In this document: positions 1 to 8,563 of the stretch, one piece after another
How the letters are laid out: each line of letters starts with the position of its first letter
Position numbering within the stretch: the stretch's first letter is position 1
NCBI GenBank assembly: GCA_963981505.1
Contig: CAXCEI010000004.1
Span: 1 to 64,000 of the forward strand
Direction: 5' to 3'
Source: OPU3-GD-OMZ sp001901525
GTDB taxonomy: Bacteria; Pseudomonadota; Gammaproteobacteria; Methylococcales; Methylomonadaceae
Length of the DNA: 64,000 nucleotides
Position numbers and translations under genes: made by a program
The notes under the pieces: model-generated
Told to the model about the DNA's origin: nothing
Database searches by the model: none
What the model saw: only the letters and a program-made list of their open reading frames with translations

Positions 1-244
1 ACACCTGCTTTTTTAACTGTTTTAATCGCGCCGCACTGTTGCCCATGCTTTTTTCAAGCATGGCTAACCGATCAATCAAGTCTTGTTTTTCAACACTGAT
101 CTCATTAACACGACGATCTAATACTCTGATACTGGATTGAACGGCTAACAATTGCTGACTTTTTTCAGCCATATTAGCCGCACTGCCTTGACTAAAAAGT
201 AACAGAAAAAAACTTAGCGTCCTTCCTCCATAACGAAAAAACAC
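1..244 (-). CDS. EnvC-like murein hydrolase activator, 5' part only
   Basis: Only the first 81 codons are present; the gene runs off the left edge. The reading frame opens with a GTG at 242-244, one base past the gpmI stop codon, so the pair is probably co-transcribed. The predicted N-terminus (VFFRYGGRTLSFFLLLFSQG) is a plausible signal peptide ending near the SAA residues. It is followed by a heptad-like, charged, helical stretch (about residues 30-81) typical of the coiled coil that precedes the LytM domain in EnvC-type proteins. In many gammaproteobacteria gpmI is followed by envC and a C-terminal processing protease, which supports the call. EnvC activates the periplasmic amidases during septum splitting. 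The LytM domain itself lies outside the window, so the assignment rests on the start, the coiled coil and the neighbour. Confidence 0.55.
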   Translation of the reverse strand, partial: MFFRYGGRTLSFFLLLFSQGSAANMAEKSQQLLAVQSSIRVLDRRVNEISVEKQDLIDRLAMLEKSMGNSAARLKQLKKQV

Positions 245-245
245 A

Positions 246-1781
246 CTACAACAATGACGACCCTGTCATTTCTTCTGGTTTTTCTATACCCATCATCGTT
301 AACAATGTTGGCGCTAAATCCGTTAAAGAACCTTCTGGTGACAAGGCTTTATCTGCACCGACATAAACCAATGGGACCAAATTGCTGGTATGTGCGGTAT
401 GCAATTGCTGCGTGCCTACATCAAACAATTTTTCGATATTACCATGATCAGCGGTAATTAACATTTCACCGCCGACACCTTTAAGCGCGGTATAAACACG
501 CTCTAAACAACGGTCAATCATTTCAACCGCCTTAATAGACGCCTCAAGATTACCGGTATGCCCAACCATGTCACAATTAGCATAATTACAAACAATGGCA
601 TCATAGTGACCGCCTTCAATCGCCTCAACCAACCGATCGGTCACTTCCTGTGCACTCATTTCAGGCTGCAAATCGTAGGTTTTAACTTTTGGCGAAGGGA
701 TCAAAATCCTGTCTTCCCCTTTATTCGGCTCCTCTACCCCGCCGTTAAAAAAGAAAGTCACGTGCGCATATTTTTCCGTTTCTGCTAACCGAAGTTGTTT
801 CAATCCTTTATTGGCCAACACTTCACCAAATCCATTAACAATTTTCTGTGAACGATAAGCAACAGGAAACTCAAAATCTTTATGGTACTCAACCAACGTG
901 GTTAAAAACAGACGTGGCGGCGTTCCTTGTCGGTCAAACTCTGAAAAATCAGGCGCAAAAGACCGTACGATTTCTCTCGCTCTATCTGCTCTAAAATTCA
1001 TAAAAACAACCGCGTCATTATCATTAAATTTGACCGCGTCTCCAGTCTGATCAAGCACACTTGTTGCTTGAACAAACTCATCGGTTTCACCACGGGCATA
1101 GGCGTCATTGATAGCTTGCTCAGCGGTTTCAACCGAAAATTCAGCCTGCCCTTGAACTAATAATTGATAAGCTTTTTCAACCCGCTCCCAATTGTTATCC
1201 CTATCCATAACATAAAAACGGCCAATCACACTGGCGATATGGCCCACACCCAAGGTATCAATCTTATCTTGCAACCCTTTAAGCGAAACATCTGCGCTTT
1301 TAGGCGGTACATCACGGCCATCTAAAAAAGCATGTACAAAAACTTTTTTCAAACCCTTACGTTTTGCTAGCTCTATCATCGCGTAAATCTGGCGCTCATG
1401 ACTGTGAACCCCACCCGGCGACAATAACCCCATGACATGTAATGCTGAATTATTTTCCAAGGCATGATCTACAGAATCATTTAACACCTGATTTTCAAAA
1501 AAACCACCATTTTCAATTTCGATATCTACTTTAAGAAAATCTTGCGGTACAAATTGACCCGAACCAATATGCACGTGACCCACTTCAGAATTACCCATTT
1601 GTCCCGCCGGCAACCCTACTTTCTCCCCTGAACACTCGAGCAGGGTAGAAGAATAAGTCTTGTTTAAGTAATCCCAACACGGCATTTCAGCCTGTGCAAT
1701 AGCGTTATCCGAACTTTGTTCTTCACGATGACCAAATCCGTCTAAAATGATTAACGCAACAGGCTTTGGGGTACTTGACAT
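246..1781 (-). CDS. gpmI: 2,3-bisphosphoglycerate-independent phosphoglycerate mutase
   Basis: Interconverts 3- and 2-phosphoglycerate in glycolysis and gluconeogenesis, a manganese-dependent cytosolic enzyme of the alkaline-phosphatase superfamily. The N-terminal LIILDGFG metal-binding motif sits at residues 10-17 and the phosphorylated serine is Ser65 in GQMGNSEVGH. The C-terminal ADHGN metal motif is present, and the 511-residue length matches the family. I start at the ATG at 1779-1781 because GAGGA lies 8 bases upstream; the longer open frame to 1829 adds 16 residues that no family member needs. It is followed at once by an envC-like gene and transcribed divergently from the yibN-like rhodanese, the same arrangement as around E. 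coli gpmM/yibN. Confidence 0.97.
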   Translation of the reverse strand: MSSTPKPVALIILDGFGHREEQSSDNAIAQAEMPCWDYLNKTYSSTLLECSGEKVGLPAGQMGNSEVGHVHIGSGQFVPQDFLKVDIEIENGGFFENQVLNDSVDHALENNSALHVMGLLSPGGVHSHERQIYAMIELAKRKGLKKVFVHAFLDGRDVPPKSADVSLKGLQDKIDTLGVGHIASVIGRFYVMDRDNNWERVEKAYQLLVQGQAEFSVETAEQAINDAYARGETDEFVQATSVLDQTGDAVKFNDNDAVVFMNFRADRAREIVRSFAPDFSEFDRQGTPPRLFLTTLVEYHKDFEFPVAYRSQKIVNGFGEVLANKGLKQLRLAETEKYAHVTFFFNGGVEEPNKGEDRILIPSPKVKTYDLQPEMSAQEVTDRLVEAIEGGHYDAIVCNYANCDMVGHTGNLEASIKAVEMIDRCLERVYTALKGVGGEMLITADHGNIEKLFDVGTQQLHTAHTSNLVPLVYVGADKALSPEGSLTDLAPTLLTMMGIEKPEEMTGSSLL

Positions 1782-2179
1782 AATATAATTCCTCTTCAAA
1801 AAATGATCTTCGATAAAAATACTCACCATTCCAAAAAAGAGCGTGACAAGTCCATTGGAATAATTATCTTACTATTTTACCTGAGCAGCGCAATTTTGAA
1901 CACGCCATTTCCCCATACCTTTTTTAAAACACACCCTTAACAAAAATGGCTACACCCAAAGCTTACAATTCGCTGATTACCATCACGCATCCTCCTTTTT
2001 TTAATCTAATTCATTTTAAAAAAAGAATAAAAAATACAATTGATCATTAATTACCGCTTTAATTAACAGATATAATCGCAGCCACTGTTTTTTATTGTTA
2101 AAATACGTAATTATTCCCGTTATTTAGCTTCACAACACCGTTGTGATTTTTTAAAAATATTTTACATTAGGTTTTTTAT
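1782..2179. other. Divergent intergenic region, gpmI / rhodanese
   Basis: About 400 bases, strongly AT-rich, between two diverging genes, so it must carry promoters in both directions. For the plus strand a TATAAT hexamer lies at 2071-2076, about 104 bases before the rhodanese start; no good -35 sits at 16-18 bases from it. For the minus strand several TAAAAT/GATAAT-like hexamers occur near 1865-1880. Apart from the six-codon frame at 1963-1983 I see no gene, tRNA or repeat here. Confidence 0.5.
1963..1983 (-). other. Possible leader peptide with a strong Shine-Dalgarno, upstream of gpmI
   Basis: On the minus strand AAGGAGG (GGAGG at 1991-1995) lies 7 bases before an ATG that opens a six-codon frame, MVISEL, then TAA. 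This is the best ribosome-binding site in the gap, yet it serves no long gene; gpmI starts about 180 bases further on. It may be a translated leader of the gpmI transcript or a chance match. There is no run of regulatory codons and no obvious attenuator hairpin after it, so function is unproven. Confidence 0.25.
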
Positions 2180-2611
2180 ATGGAACGCGTTATTGAATTT
2201 ATCGGCAACCACTGGATGTTATTTATTGCCTTCGTTGTTGTACTCTATCTTGTTGTGCAAGAATTATTAGACAATATTTTTAAACGGTTCCAATCCATGA
2301 CACCGGTTGCAGCCGTCATGCACATGAATGAAACAGAAGTCACTATTCTTGATGTAAGCCAATCTACCGACCATAAAAAAGAGCATTTAGAAAATGCCAT
2401 GAACATTCCTCTTTCCAAACTTGAGACCAGCCTCGGTCAATTAGAACCGTTTAAAGAAAAATCATTACTGGTTTTTTGTCAAACCGGTGCACAATCGCCT
2501 CAAGCCTGCAAAAAACTTTATAAGCTAGGATTTCATCAAGTGATTAATCTAGTGGGTGGACTCAAAGCATGGGACGAACAAAAGCTACCTACCAACAAAA
2601 GCAAAACATAA
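2180..2611 (+). CDS. yibN: Membrane-anchored single-domain rhodanese (YibN type)
   Basis: A 143-residue protein with one N-terminal transmembrane helix (about residues 11-29, rich in V, L and F) followed by a rhodanese domain facing the cytoplasm or periplasm. The domain keeps the LDVS strand near 57-60 and the active-site loop with Cys100 in VFCQTGAQS, so sulfur transfer or thiol chemistry is possible. Rhodaneses of this architecture precede secB in many gammaproteobacteria, where E. coli has yibN-grxC-secB-gpsA. Here grxC is absent and secB follows after 32 bases. The physiological substrate is not known for the family. A weak AGG lies upstream of the ATG. Confidence 0.85.
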   Translation: MERVIEFIGNHWMLFIAFVVVLYLVVQELLDNIFKRFQSMTPVAAVMHMNETEVTILDVSQSTDHKKEHLENAMNIPLSKLETSLGQLEPFKEKSLLVFCQTGAQSPQACKKLYKLGFHQVINLVGGLKAWDEQKLPTNKSKT

Positions 2612-2643
2612 CCCCTTAATTCACTCATCACGGTAGTCACAAA

Positions 2644-3093
2644 ATGGCTGAACAAGAAGAAAAAAAATTCTCAATACAAAAAATTTTCTGTAAAGATGTT
2701 TCCTTTGAAACCCCAAATTCACCTAAAATTTTTACCCAAAAATGGCAACCTGAGGTCGACTTCAACTTAGGAACACACGTTGAACCCATTGATGATGATG
2801 TCTTTGAAGTTGCTATTACGGTTACCGTTACGGTAAAGATTGGCGACCAAGTAGCCTACCTTGCTGAAGTCGTACAAGCCGGTATTTTTACACTTAAAGG
2901 TTTCACCGATGCTGAACGCGGCCCCTTACTGGGTAGCTATTCTCCTAGCGCACTTTTTCCTTATGCCCGAGAAGCCATTTCAGATCTAGTTTCAAAAGGC
3001 GGGTTTCCACAACTCCTGCTTGCACCGGTTAACTTTGATGCTGTGTATGCACAACATGTGCAACAGCAATCTGCACCCAATACCGTTAACTAA
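2644..3093 (+). CDS. secB: Protein-export chaperone SecB
   Basis: A tetrameric cytosolic chaperone that holds preproteins unfolded and hands them to SecA. The 149-residue acidic protein has the expected hydrophobic-groove strands: FETPNSPKIF near residues 21-30, the alternating valine strand VAITVTVTVKIG, and the conserved GSYSPSALFPYAREAI segment. It lies between the yibN-like rhodanese and gpsA, as is usual in gammaproteobacteria, and gpsA begins 7 bases after its stop codon, so the three are probably one transcript. Its partner SecA is encoded about 2 kb away on the other strand. Confidence 0.97.
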   Translation: MAEQEEKKFSIQKIFCKDVSFETPNSPKIFTQKWQPEVDFNLGTHVEPIDDDVFEVAITVTVTVKIGDQVAYLAEVVQAGIFTLKGFTDAERGPLLGSYSPSALFPYAREAISDLVSKGGFPQLLLAPVNFDAVYAQHVQQQSAPNTVN

Positions 3094-3100
3094 GCCTTGA

Positions 3101-4117
3101 ATGGATAAACAACGCATTTGTATTTTAGGCGCTGGCTCATGGGGAACCGCATTAGCTATTCAAGCCGCACGCAATAATCACAACACTATTATTTGGGGTC
3201 ATAATGCTGACCACATGAGGGCCTTACAATACGAGCGAACAAATTCTCGTTATTTACCGGGAATAACATTACCGGATAATTTAACCGTCACTAACACGCT
3301 TAAAACAGCAGTACAATTTAGTAAAATTGTACTCATCGCTGTCCCAAGCCATGCCTTTGCCACGACGCTCATAAATATCAAAGCTGATCTCAACCCAAAT
3401 GCGACTATCGCTTGGGCGACCAAAGGACTCAACCATGAGGACGGCTCTTTTTTACACCAGTCAGTCATCTCGCAACTGGGTGAAAAAACACCGATGGCAA
3501 TCCTTTCAGGCCCTACTTTTGCCATGGAAGTCGCTCAAGGATTACCGTCAGCAATTTCTATTGCCTCACAACAACCCCACTGCGCGACTGAACTTGCTGA
3601 CATCTTCCACAGCGCTCACTTTAGAACTTATACCAGCACCGATATCATCGGTACACAAATAGGAGGGGCAACCAAAAATGTCTTAGCCATTGCCGCTGGC
3701 ATAGCTGATGGTCTGGGTTATAACGCGAATACCCGTTCAGCACTAATCACCCGTGGATTAGCGGAAATCATTCGTCTGGGTCAGCATTTAGGGGGACGGC
3801 AAGAAACATTCATGGGACTAGCCGGGCTGGGTGACCTGATTCTGACGTGCACAGACAATCAATCCAGAAACCGCCGCTTTGGTATTGGACTGGGTCAAGG
3901 TAAAAAAGCACACGACTTAATCGCCGAAATAAATCAAGAAATTGAGGGTATTGCTGCGACCGAACAAATTCACCGCCTGGCCCAGCACTTAAAAATAGAC
4001 ATGCCCATTACCGAACAAATCTATCAGATTCTCTACCAAAATACTGCACCGAGTCATGCGGTAAAAACACTGTTGGCACGTGAGCAACGCGATGAAGAAC
4101 CCTTCCCCTCAACATAA
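3101..4117 (+). CDS. gpsA: Glycerol-3-phosphate dehydrogenase [NAD(P)+]
   Basis: Reduces dihydroxyacetone phosphate to sn-glycerol 3-phosphate, the backbone for phospholipids. The Rossmann motif GAGSWGTALA starts at residue 10. Further family signatures are AWATKGL, LSGPTFAMEVA, the IGGATKN segment with the catalytic lysine, and AGLGDLILTC. At 338 residues it has normal length. It follows secB by 7 bases. The C-terminal tail is short and ends in an acidic, low-conservation stretch. Confidence 0.97.
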   Translation: MDKQRICILGAGSWGTALAIQAARNNHNTIIWGHNADHMRALQYERTNSRYLPGITLPDNLTVTNTLKTAVQFSKIVLIAVPSHAFATTLINIKADLNPNATIAWATKGLNHEDGSFLHQSVISQLGEKTPMAILSGPTFAMEVAQGLPSAISIASQQPHCATELADIFHSAHFRTYTSTDIIGTQIGGATKNVLAIAAGIADGLGYNANTRSALITRGLAEIIRLGQHLGGRQETFMGLAGLGDLILTCTDNQSRNRRFGIGLGQGKKAHDLIAEINQEIEGIAATEQIHRLAQHLKIDMPITEQIYQILYQNTAPSHAVKTLLAREQRDEEPFPST

Positions 4118-4160
4118 ACTACAACAATTGCAAAAATTCTTACCATCAACGATAAAGCTG

Positions 4161-4189
4161 TTGCATATTATGGTGTTAGAGAGTATACA
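4161..4189 (+). promoter_or_regulatory. Candidate sigma-70 promoter for the small gene at 4226
   Basis: TTGCAT (4161-4166) is separated by exactly 17 bases from TATACA (4184-4189) in the short gap after gpsA. The downstream gene starts 36 bases later with its own good ribosome-binding site, so it is probably expressed separately from gpsA. Confidence 0.45.
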
Positions 4190-4225
4190 TGAAGTAACTT
4201 ATTGATGATAAAAAGGATTCCTATC

Positions 4226-4516
4226 ATGCTACACACATTTGATCATTTACCTATCGAATGCACTGAACTCGCACACACCCAAAATGGTGACACCATAGTA
4301 CTGACCGCTAATGCGATTGATGCAATTAAAGCCAGCAACCCGGATCAGAACCTGACAAGAAATCTCTTTAAGCAGTTTAATTTATGCGTTCTATACCGAG
4401 ATATCGAAGCCAAGGGTGTTGAAATAAGCGAAATATTCTCTGGCATTACCGTCTTAGATGATGATGAATTTAGTATCTGTCAGGAAGACAACAACTGCAT
4501 ACGTTCTTGGAACTAA
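4226..4516 (+). CDS. Hypothetical protein, 96 residues
   Basis: I do not recognise a family. The chosen ATG at 4226 has AAAAGGA ending 8 bases upstream; a TTG and an ATG at 4202-4207 in the same frame lack such a site. The product is small, acidic and soluble, with no signal peptide or membrane helix. It has a predicted strand-turn start (MLHTFDHLPIECTELA), a central basic-to-hydrophobic helix, and an acidic C-terminus rich in D and E (DDDEFSICQEDNNC) with two closely spaced cysteines. It has its own candidate promoter and its stop lies one base from the convergent trmL stop. It is probably real, given the start signals and codon use like its neighbours. Confidence 0.6.
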   Translation: MLHTFDHLPIECTELAHTQNGDTIVLTANAIDAIKASNPDQNLTRNLFKQFNLCVLYRDIEAKGVEISEIFSGITVLDDDEFSICQEDNNCIRSWN

Positions 4517-4517
4517 A

Positions 4518-4970
4518 TCAACTAAACGCCAATTGTCGCCATGCCTCATAAGTTACTATAGCGACCGAATTTGATAAATTAAGGCTCCGACTGTTAGCCT
4601 GCATCGGTATTGTCAAACAGTTGACCGATAATTGATCAAGAATTTCACGTGGTAACCCACGCGTTTCGGGTCCAAAAATAAAGAAATCACCCGATTGGTA
4701 ACGCACCTGATCATAATTCTTTTTAGCCTTTGTTGTTAAGGCAAACAACCGAGCAGGTTTTGCCTGTTGTAAAAAACACTCATAACTTTCATACAACAAC
4801 AAATCAGTGAACTCATGGTAATCCAAGCCAGCTCTACGCATTTTCTTTTCATCTAAACTAAAGCCCAATGGCTTTATAAGATGCAACTGACAACCATTAT
4901 TAGCGGCTAACCGAATAATATTTCCGGTATTAGGCGGAATCTCCGGTTGGTATAACACAATATGAAACAT
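4518..4970 (-). CDS. trmL: tRNA (cytidine/uridine(34)-2'-O)-methyltransferase TrmL
   Basis: Methylates the 2'-hydroxyl of the wobble base in tRNA-Leu isoacceptors using S-adenosylmethionine. It is a small SPOUT-class protein consisting of the knot domain alone, 150 residues. Diagnostic segments are the N-terminal VLYQPEIPPNTGNIIRLAA, the FGPETRGLP loop near residue 100, and the C-terminal knot motif NSRSLNLSNSVAIV. Start ATG at 4968-4970. It is monocistronic here, convergent with the orphan gene at 4226 and downstream of secA on the same strand across a 138-base gap. Confidence 0.96.
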   Translation of the reverse strand: MFHIVLYQPEIPPNTGNIIRLAANNGCQLHLIKPLGFSLDEKKMRRAGLDYHEFTDLLLYESYECFLQQAKPARLFALTTKAKKNYDQVRYQSGDFFIFGPETRGLPREILDQLSVNCLTIPMQANSRSLNLSNSVAIVTYEAWRQLAFS

Positions 4971-5031
4971 AATCTTTGGTTCGCTAATTCGAAGTTTCTG
5001 TAACTTGCAACAATAGCTTTACGTTTTTGAT

Positions 5032-5084
5032 TACCTTGTCTTAGTTAGACTTACGCGCTGGCAGACAACCATGGCGACAAGGTA
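5032..5084 (-). terminator. Inverted repeat 3' of secA, possible terminator or processing hairpin
   Basis: A perfect 9-base inverted repeat, TACCTTGTC at 5032-5040 and GACAAGGTA at 5076-5084, encloses 35 bases and lies 25 bases after the secA stop. There is no U-run directly after the stem in the minus direction (the next bases are ATCAAAAACG), so it is not a classical intrinsic terminator. It may protect the 3' end of the long secA mRNA. Confidence 0.3.
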
Positions 5085-5108
5085 GCAATCCTCAAATTAT
5101 TCTGTCAC

Positions 5109-7844
5109 TTACGAAAGCTTACCATGACATTGTTTAAACTTCTTCCCTGAACCACAAGGGCAAGGGTCATTACGCCCCACCTTCTTACCATCACGAATAA
5201 AAGGTTTTTCAGCGACAGCATCCTCTTTAATAACTGAAGCCTGGGCAACACCGTCCATCTCTATTTGTTCAACACCGTCAGACAAACCGGCATTCGCTTC
5301 AGCATGCTCAAAATTCATTTCACGCGGTTCTTCTCGCTGTTCGTCGAATTCTTGCAGATCTTCTTCAATATTTATTTGTACTTTAGACAAAAGACCAACA
5401 ACTTCATACTTAACAAAATCTAACATACTAACAAACATTTCAAACGACTCACGCTTATACTCTTGCTTCGGATCACGCTGCGCATAACCTCGCAAATGAA
5501 TGCCTGCGCGTAAATGATCCATAGCTGCCAAATGTTCTTTCCAGGTATTATCAAGAACCTGCAAGACAACGGATTTCTCAAAGTTTCGCATAACGTCCGA
5601 TGAAATATCTGACTCTCTTTGCGCACAACTCTCAGTCAATTTTTCCTGTGTGACCCGTGCAATATCTTCTCTTTGTAACGAGTGATCTTGCTCCAACATC
5701 TCCCGCCATGGAATAGTCAACTCAAACTCTTGTTGTATATGCCCCTCTAATCCTTCAACATCCCATTGATCCTCCATGGTTTGCTCAGGAATATACTGCG
5801 TCACCACACTGGCGATCACATCATTACGAAAAGCACCAATAATACCGGTGATCTCTTCTGCTTCCATTAATTCATTACGCTGCGCATAAATCACTTTACG
5901 CTGGTCATTGGCAACATCATCATAATCGAGAATCTGCTTACGAATATCATAATTGCGTCCTTCAACCTTCTTCTGAGCATTCTCAATAGCTCTCGTCACC
6001 CAAGGATGCTCAATCGCCTCGCCTTCGACCATACCGAGTTTCTGCATCATACTGGCAACTTTTTCAGAAGCAAATATACGCATCAGGTCATCTTCCAGAG
6101 AAAGATAAAAACGTGTTGAACCAGGATCGCCTTGACGCCCCGAACGGCCCCGTAGTTGATTATCTATCCGTCTTGATTCATGACGCTCAGAACCAATAAC
6201 ATGCAATCCACCACTGGCTATAACTTTATCATGATGTGCTTGCCAATCATCTTTAACCTTGGTGACCGCAGACTCACTCGGGTTATCACCCAACACTTGT
6301 AGTGCAACATCAAGATTACCACCCAAAACGATATCGGTTCCCCGACCCGCCATATTAGTCGCAATTGTTACTGCACTCGTTGTACCTGCTTGCTCAATAA
6401 TATGCGCTTCCCGTTCATGCTGCTTGGCATTCAAAATCTCATGTTTAATATTCTGCCGGGCCAGTTCCCGAGAAATTAACTCAGAATTCTCGATTGATGT
6501 TGTGCCGACTAAAACGGGTTGACCGCGCTTAGAACACCCTTTGATATCATCAATAATCGCATTATATTTTTCACCAACCGTCATATAAATGAGATCGCCG
6601 CTGTCATTTCTAACCATGGGTCTATGCGTTGGTATTACGACCACTTCCAAACTGTAGATCTTTTGCAATTCAACCGCTTCGGTATCGGCCGTTCCAGTCA
6701 TACCCGATAACTTATCGTAGAGTCGAAAATAATTCTGAAAGGTTATTGAAGCCAGTGTCTGATTATCTTCTTGAACCTTAACTTGTTCTTTTGCCTCAAT
6801 CGCTTGGTGCAAGCCATCACCCCAACGACGCCCAGACATAATACGACCGGTAAATTCATCAACGATCAACACTTCATTACTTTTCACGATGTAATCAACA
6901 TCACGATGATAGAGCACATGGGCCCGTAATGATGCCGTCAAAAAATGCATCATTCTGATATTAACCGCATCATACAAACTTCCGCCTTCGGAAATATAAC
7001 CATGATCAGCCATTAACTGCTCAACGCGTGCATGCCCTGCTTCGGTCAGATGCACCTGTCGCATCTTCTCATCTACTGAATAATCGCCCGCTTCACCTTC
7101 TTTTTCTTGCTTGGTCAACCCTGGGATAATCTGATTAACCTTAATAAACATTTCGGTGCTTTCTTCTGTCGGACCTGAGATAACCAACGGTGTTCTGGCT
7201 TCATCAATTAAAATTGAATCAACTTCATCGACAACAGCATAATACAACCCTCTTTGCACCTTCCTATCAAGGGTGTAGGCCATATTATCTCTTAGATAAT
7301 CAAAACCAAATTCATTATTAGTCCCATAAGTGATATCAGCTGCATAAGCCTCGCGCCGCTCTTCACTGGTTAATTCACTAACAATAACGCCTGTTTTAAG
7401 GCCCAAAAAGTTATAAATCTGCCCCATCCAGGCACTATCTCGTTTTGCCAGATAATCATTCACAGTGACAACATGCACGCCTTTTCCAGGAAGCGCATTA
7501 AGGTATGCCGCCAGCGTTGCCACTAGGGTTTTACCTTCTCCGGTCTTCATTTCTGAAATTTTGCCGTCATTTAAGACCATGCCGCCAATCAGTTGCACAT
7601 CGAAATGACGCATACCTAATACACGTATAGAAGCTTCACGTACGGTTGCAAAAGCCTCTGGGATTAATGAATCAAGCTCTGCACCTGCCGTTAAGCGCTC
7701 TCGAAACTCTGCTGTTTTGGCTTTTAAGGCCTCATCACTTAAACTTTCATATTCTGACGCTAATACGTTAATTTTCTTAACTAACTTATTCTTTTTCTTA
7801 ACGAGTCTGTCATTCCGACTACCAAATAACTTCTTGACCAACAT
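5109..7844 (-). CDS. secA: Preprotein translocase ATPase SecA
   Basis: The motor that drives unfolded preproteins through SecYEG. The 911-residue product has Walker A MKTGEGKT at about residues 99-106, the DEVD box (VVDEVDSIL), the preprotein cross-linking domain, and the second nucleotide-binding fold with MAGRGTDIVLGG and the QLRGRSGRQGDPG arginine-finger motif. The extreme C-terminus carries the zinc-binding CPCGSGKKFKQCH used to bind SecB and phospholipid. I start at the ATG at 7842-7844, which has GGAAAG upstream. The longer frame to 7904 adds 20 residues not found in the family. It lies close to lpxC with a DciA-like gene between, an order seen in pseudomonads. No upstream secM-like arrest gene is visible. 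Confidence 0.98.
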   Translation of the reverse strand: MLVKKLFGSRNDRLVKKKNKLVKKINVLASEYESLSDEALKAKTAEFRERLTAGAELDSLIPEAFATVREASIRVLGMRHFDVQLIGGMVLNDGKISEMKTGEGKTLVATLAAYLNALPGKGVHVVTVNDYLAKRDSAWMGQIYNFLGLKTGVIVSELTSEERREAYAADITYGTNNEFGFDYLRDNMAYTLDRKVQRGLYYAVVDEVDSILIDEARTPLVISGPTEESTEMFIKVNQIIPGLTKQEKEGEAGDYSVDEKMRQVHLTEAGHARVEQLMADHGYISEGGSLYDAVNIRMMHFLTASLRAHVLYHRDVDYIVKSNEVLIVDEFTGRIMSGRRWGDGLHQAIEAKEQVKVQEDNQTLASITFQNYFRLYDKLSGMTGTADTEAVELQKIYSLEVVVIPTHRPMVRNDSGDLIYMTVGEKYNAIIDDIKGCSKRGQPVLVGTTSIENSELISRELARQNIKHEILNAKQHEREAHIIEQAGTTSAVTIATNMAGRGTDIVLGGNLDVALQVLGDNPSESAVTKVKDDWQAHHDKVIASGGLHVIGSERHESRRIDNQLRGRSGRQGDPGSTRFYLSLEDDLMRIFASEKVASMMQKLGMVEGEAIEHPWVTRAIENAQKKVEGRNYDIRKQILDYDDVANDQRKVIYAQRNELMEAEEITGIIGAFRNDVIASVVTQYIPEQTMEDQWDVEGLEGHIQQEFELTIPWREMLEQDHSLQREDIARVTQEKLTESCAQRESDISSDVMRNFEKSVVLQVLDNTWKEHLAAMDHLRAGIHLRGYAQRDPKQEYKRESFEMFVSMLDFVKYEVVGLLSKVQINIEEDLQEFDEQREEPREMNFEHAEANAGLSDGVEQIEMDGVAQASVIKEDAVAEKPFIRDGKKVGRNDPCPCGSGKKFKQCHGKLS

Positions 7845-7887
7845 GGCTAACTTTCCAATGAATTTAAATTTGTAATAAAACCTAATG

Positions 7888-7893
7888 ATTATA
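7888..7893 (-). promoter_or_regulatory. Candidate -10 element for secA
   Basis: A perfect TATAAT on the minus strand lies 44 bases before the secA start. The -35 region at the right distance is poor, so this is a partial promoter match only. Confidence 0.35.
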
Positions 7894-8104
7894 TACCTTA
7901 TCAAGCCTTCTTAACAGACCTGATCCTTACTGCAGCCCACAACACCCTCTCTAAAACAGGTCGCCGACTCAGTACTTGACTCACCCTTTAATTGTTTTCT
8001 AGATATTGCCGTCTTAAAAGGCAGGTAAACGTTATAATGTCTGACGATGTTACGATTTCACCAAAATAAACAGACACCACTCTCTAATAGAAACTAATCG
8101 CTCA

Positions 8105-8563
8105 ATGAAGAGAAAACGAAAAAATCATTTCAATTCCGTCTTATCTTATACGAGTGCAGTCACACTCAACTTTTCAGAAATCATTAATCAACAAAGAATG
8201 CTGCAGGAAATCATATGCCGATCGTTACCCGATCATTTCTCAGCGCATATAACAAACTGTATTAAAAAAGATAAAACCATCATTATTTTCACTTCATCAG
8301 CAACATGGGCCAGCCAATTGCGTTTTTTAAATCAACCGATCATGGCAGCATTGCGCGCCAATGGCGAAAACGATATCTCTGAAACTAAAATTAGAGTACT
8401 TCCTAAATCGTTATCGCCTAAACCCCATAAAAGACCCGCAAAAAAGCTATCAGCGACATCACTTAATATAATTCATAGCAATGCCCTCGCCCTGACAAAC
8501 AATAGTGAACTTGCCAGCGCCTTTTTAAGACTACACAACACGCTAAAAAACAAAATGTCTTAA
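8105..8563 (+). CDS. DciA-like (DUF721) protein
   Basis: A 152-residue basic protein located between secA and lpxC, the usual place for DUF721/DciA genes in gammaproteobacteria. DciA loads the replicative helicase DnaB in bacteria that lack DnaC. The central segment fits the KH-like domain of that family: LPDHFSAHITNCIKKDKTII, then IIFTSSATWASQLRFLNQPI near residues 65-84. The tail from about 105 is low-complexity, basic and probably disordered. It is transcribed away from secA, with a TATAAT at 8033-8038 upstream but no good -35. Its stop overlaps the convergent lpxC stop by 4 bases. The family call depends on weak sequence similarity plus position. Confidence 0.7.
   Translation: MKRKRKNHFNSVLSYTSAVTLNFSEIINQQRMLQEIICRSLPDHFSAHITNCIKKDKTIIIFTSSATWASQLRFLNQPIMAALRANGENDISETKIRVLPKSLSPKPHKRPAKKLSATSLNIIHSNALALTNNSELASAFLRLHNTLKNKMS

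Noticed and set aside
8006..8038. TTGCCG ... TATAAT as the promoter of the DciA-like gene
   Set aside because: The spacer is 21 bases; only the -10 hexamer is convincing.
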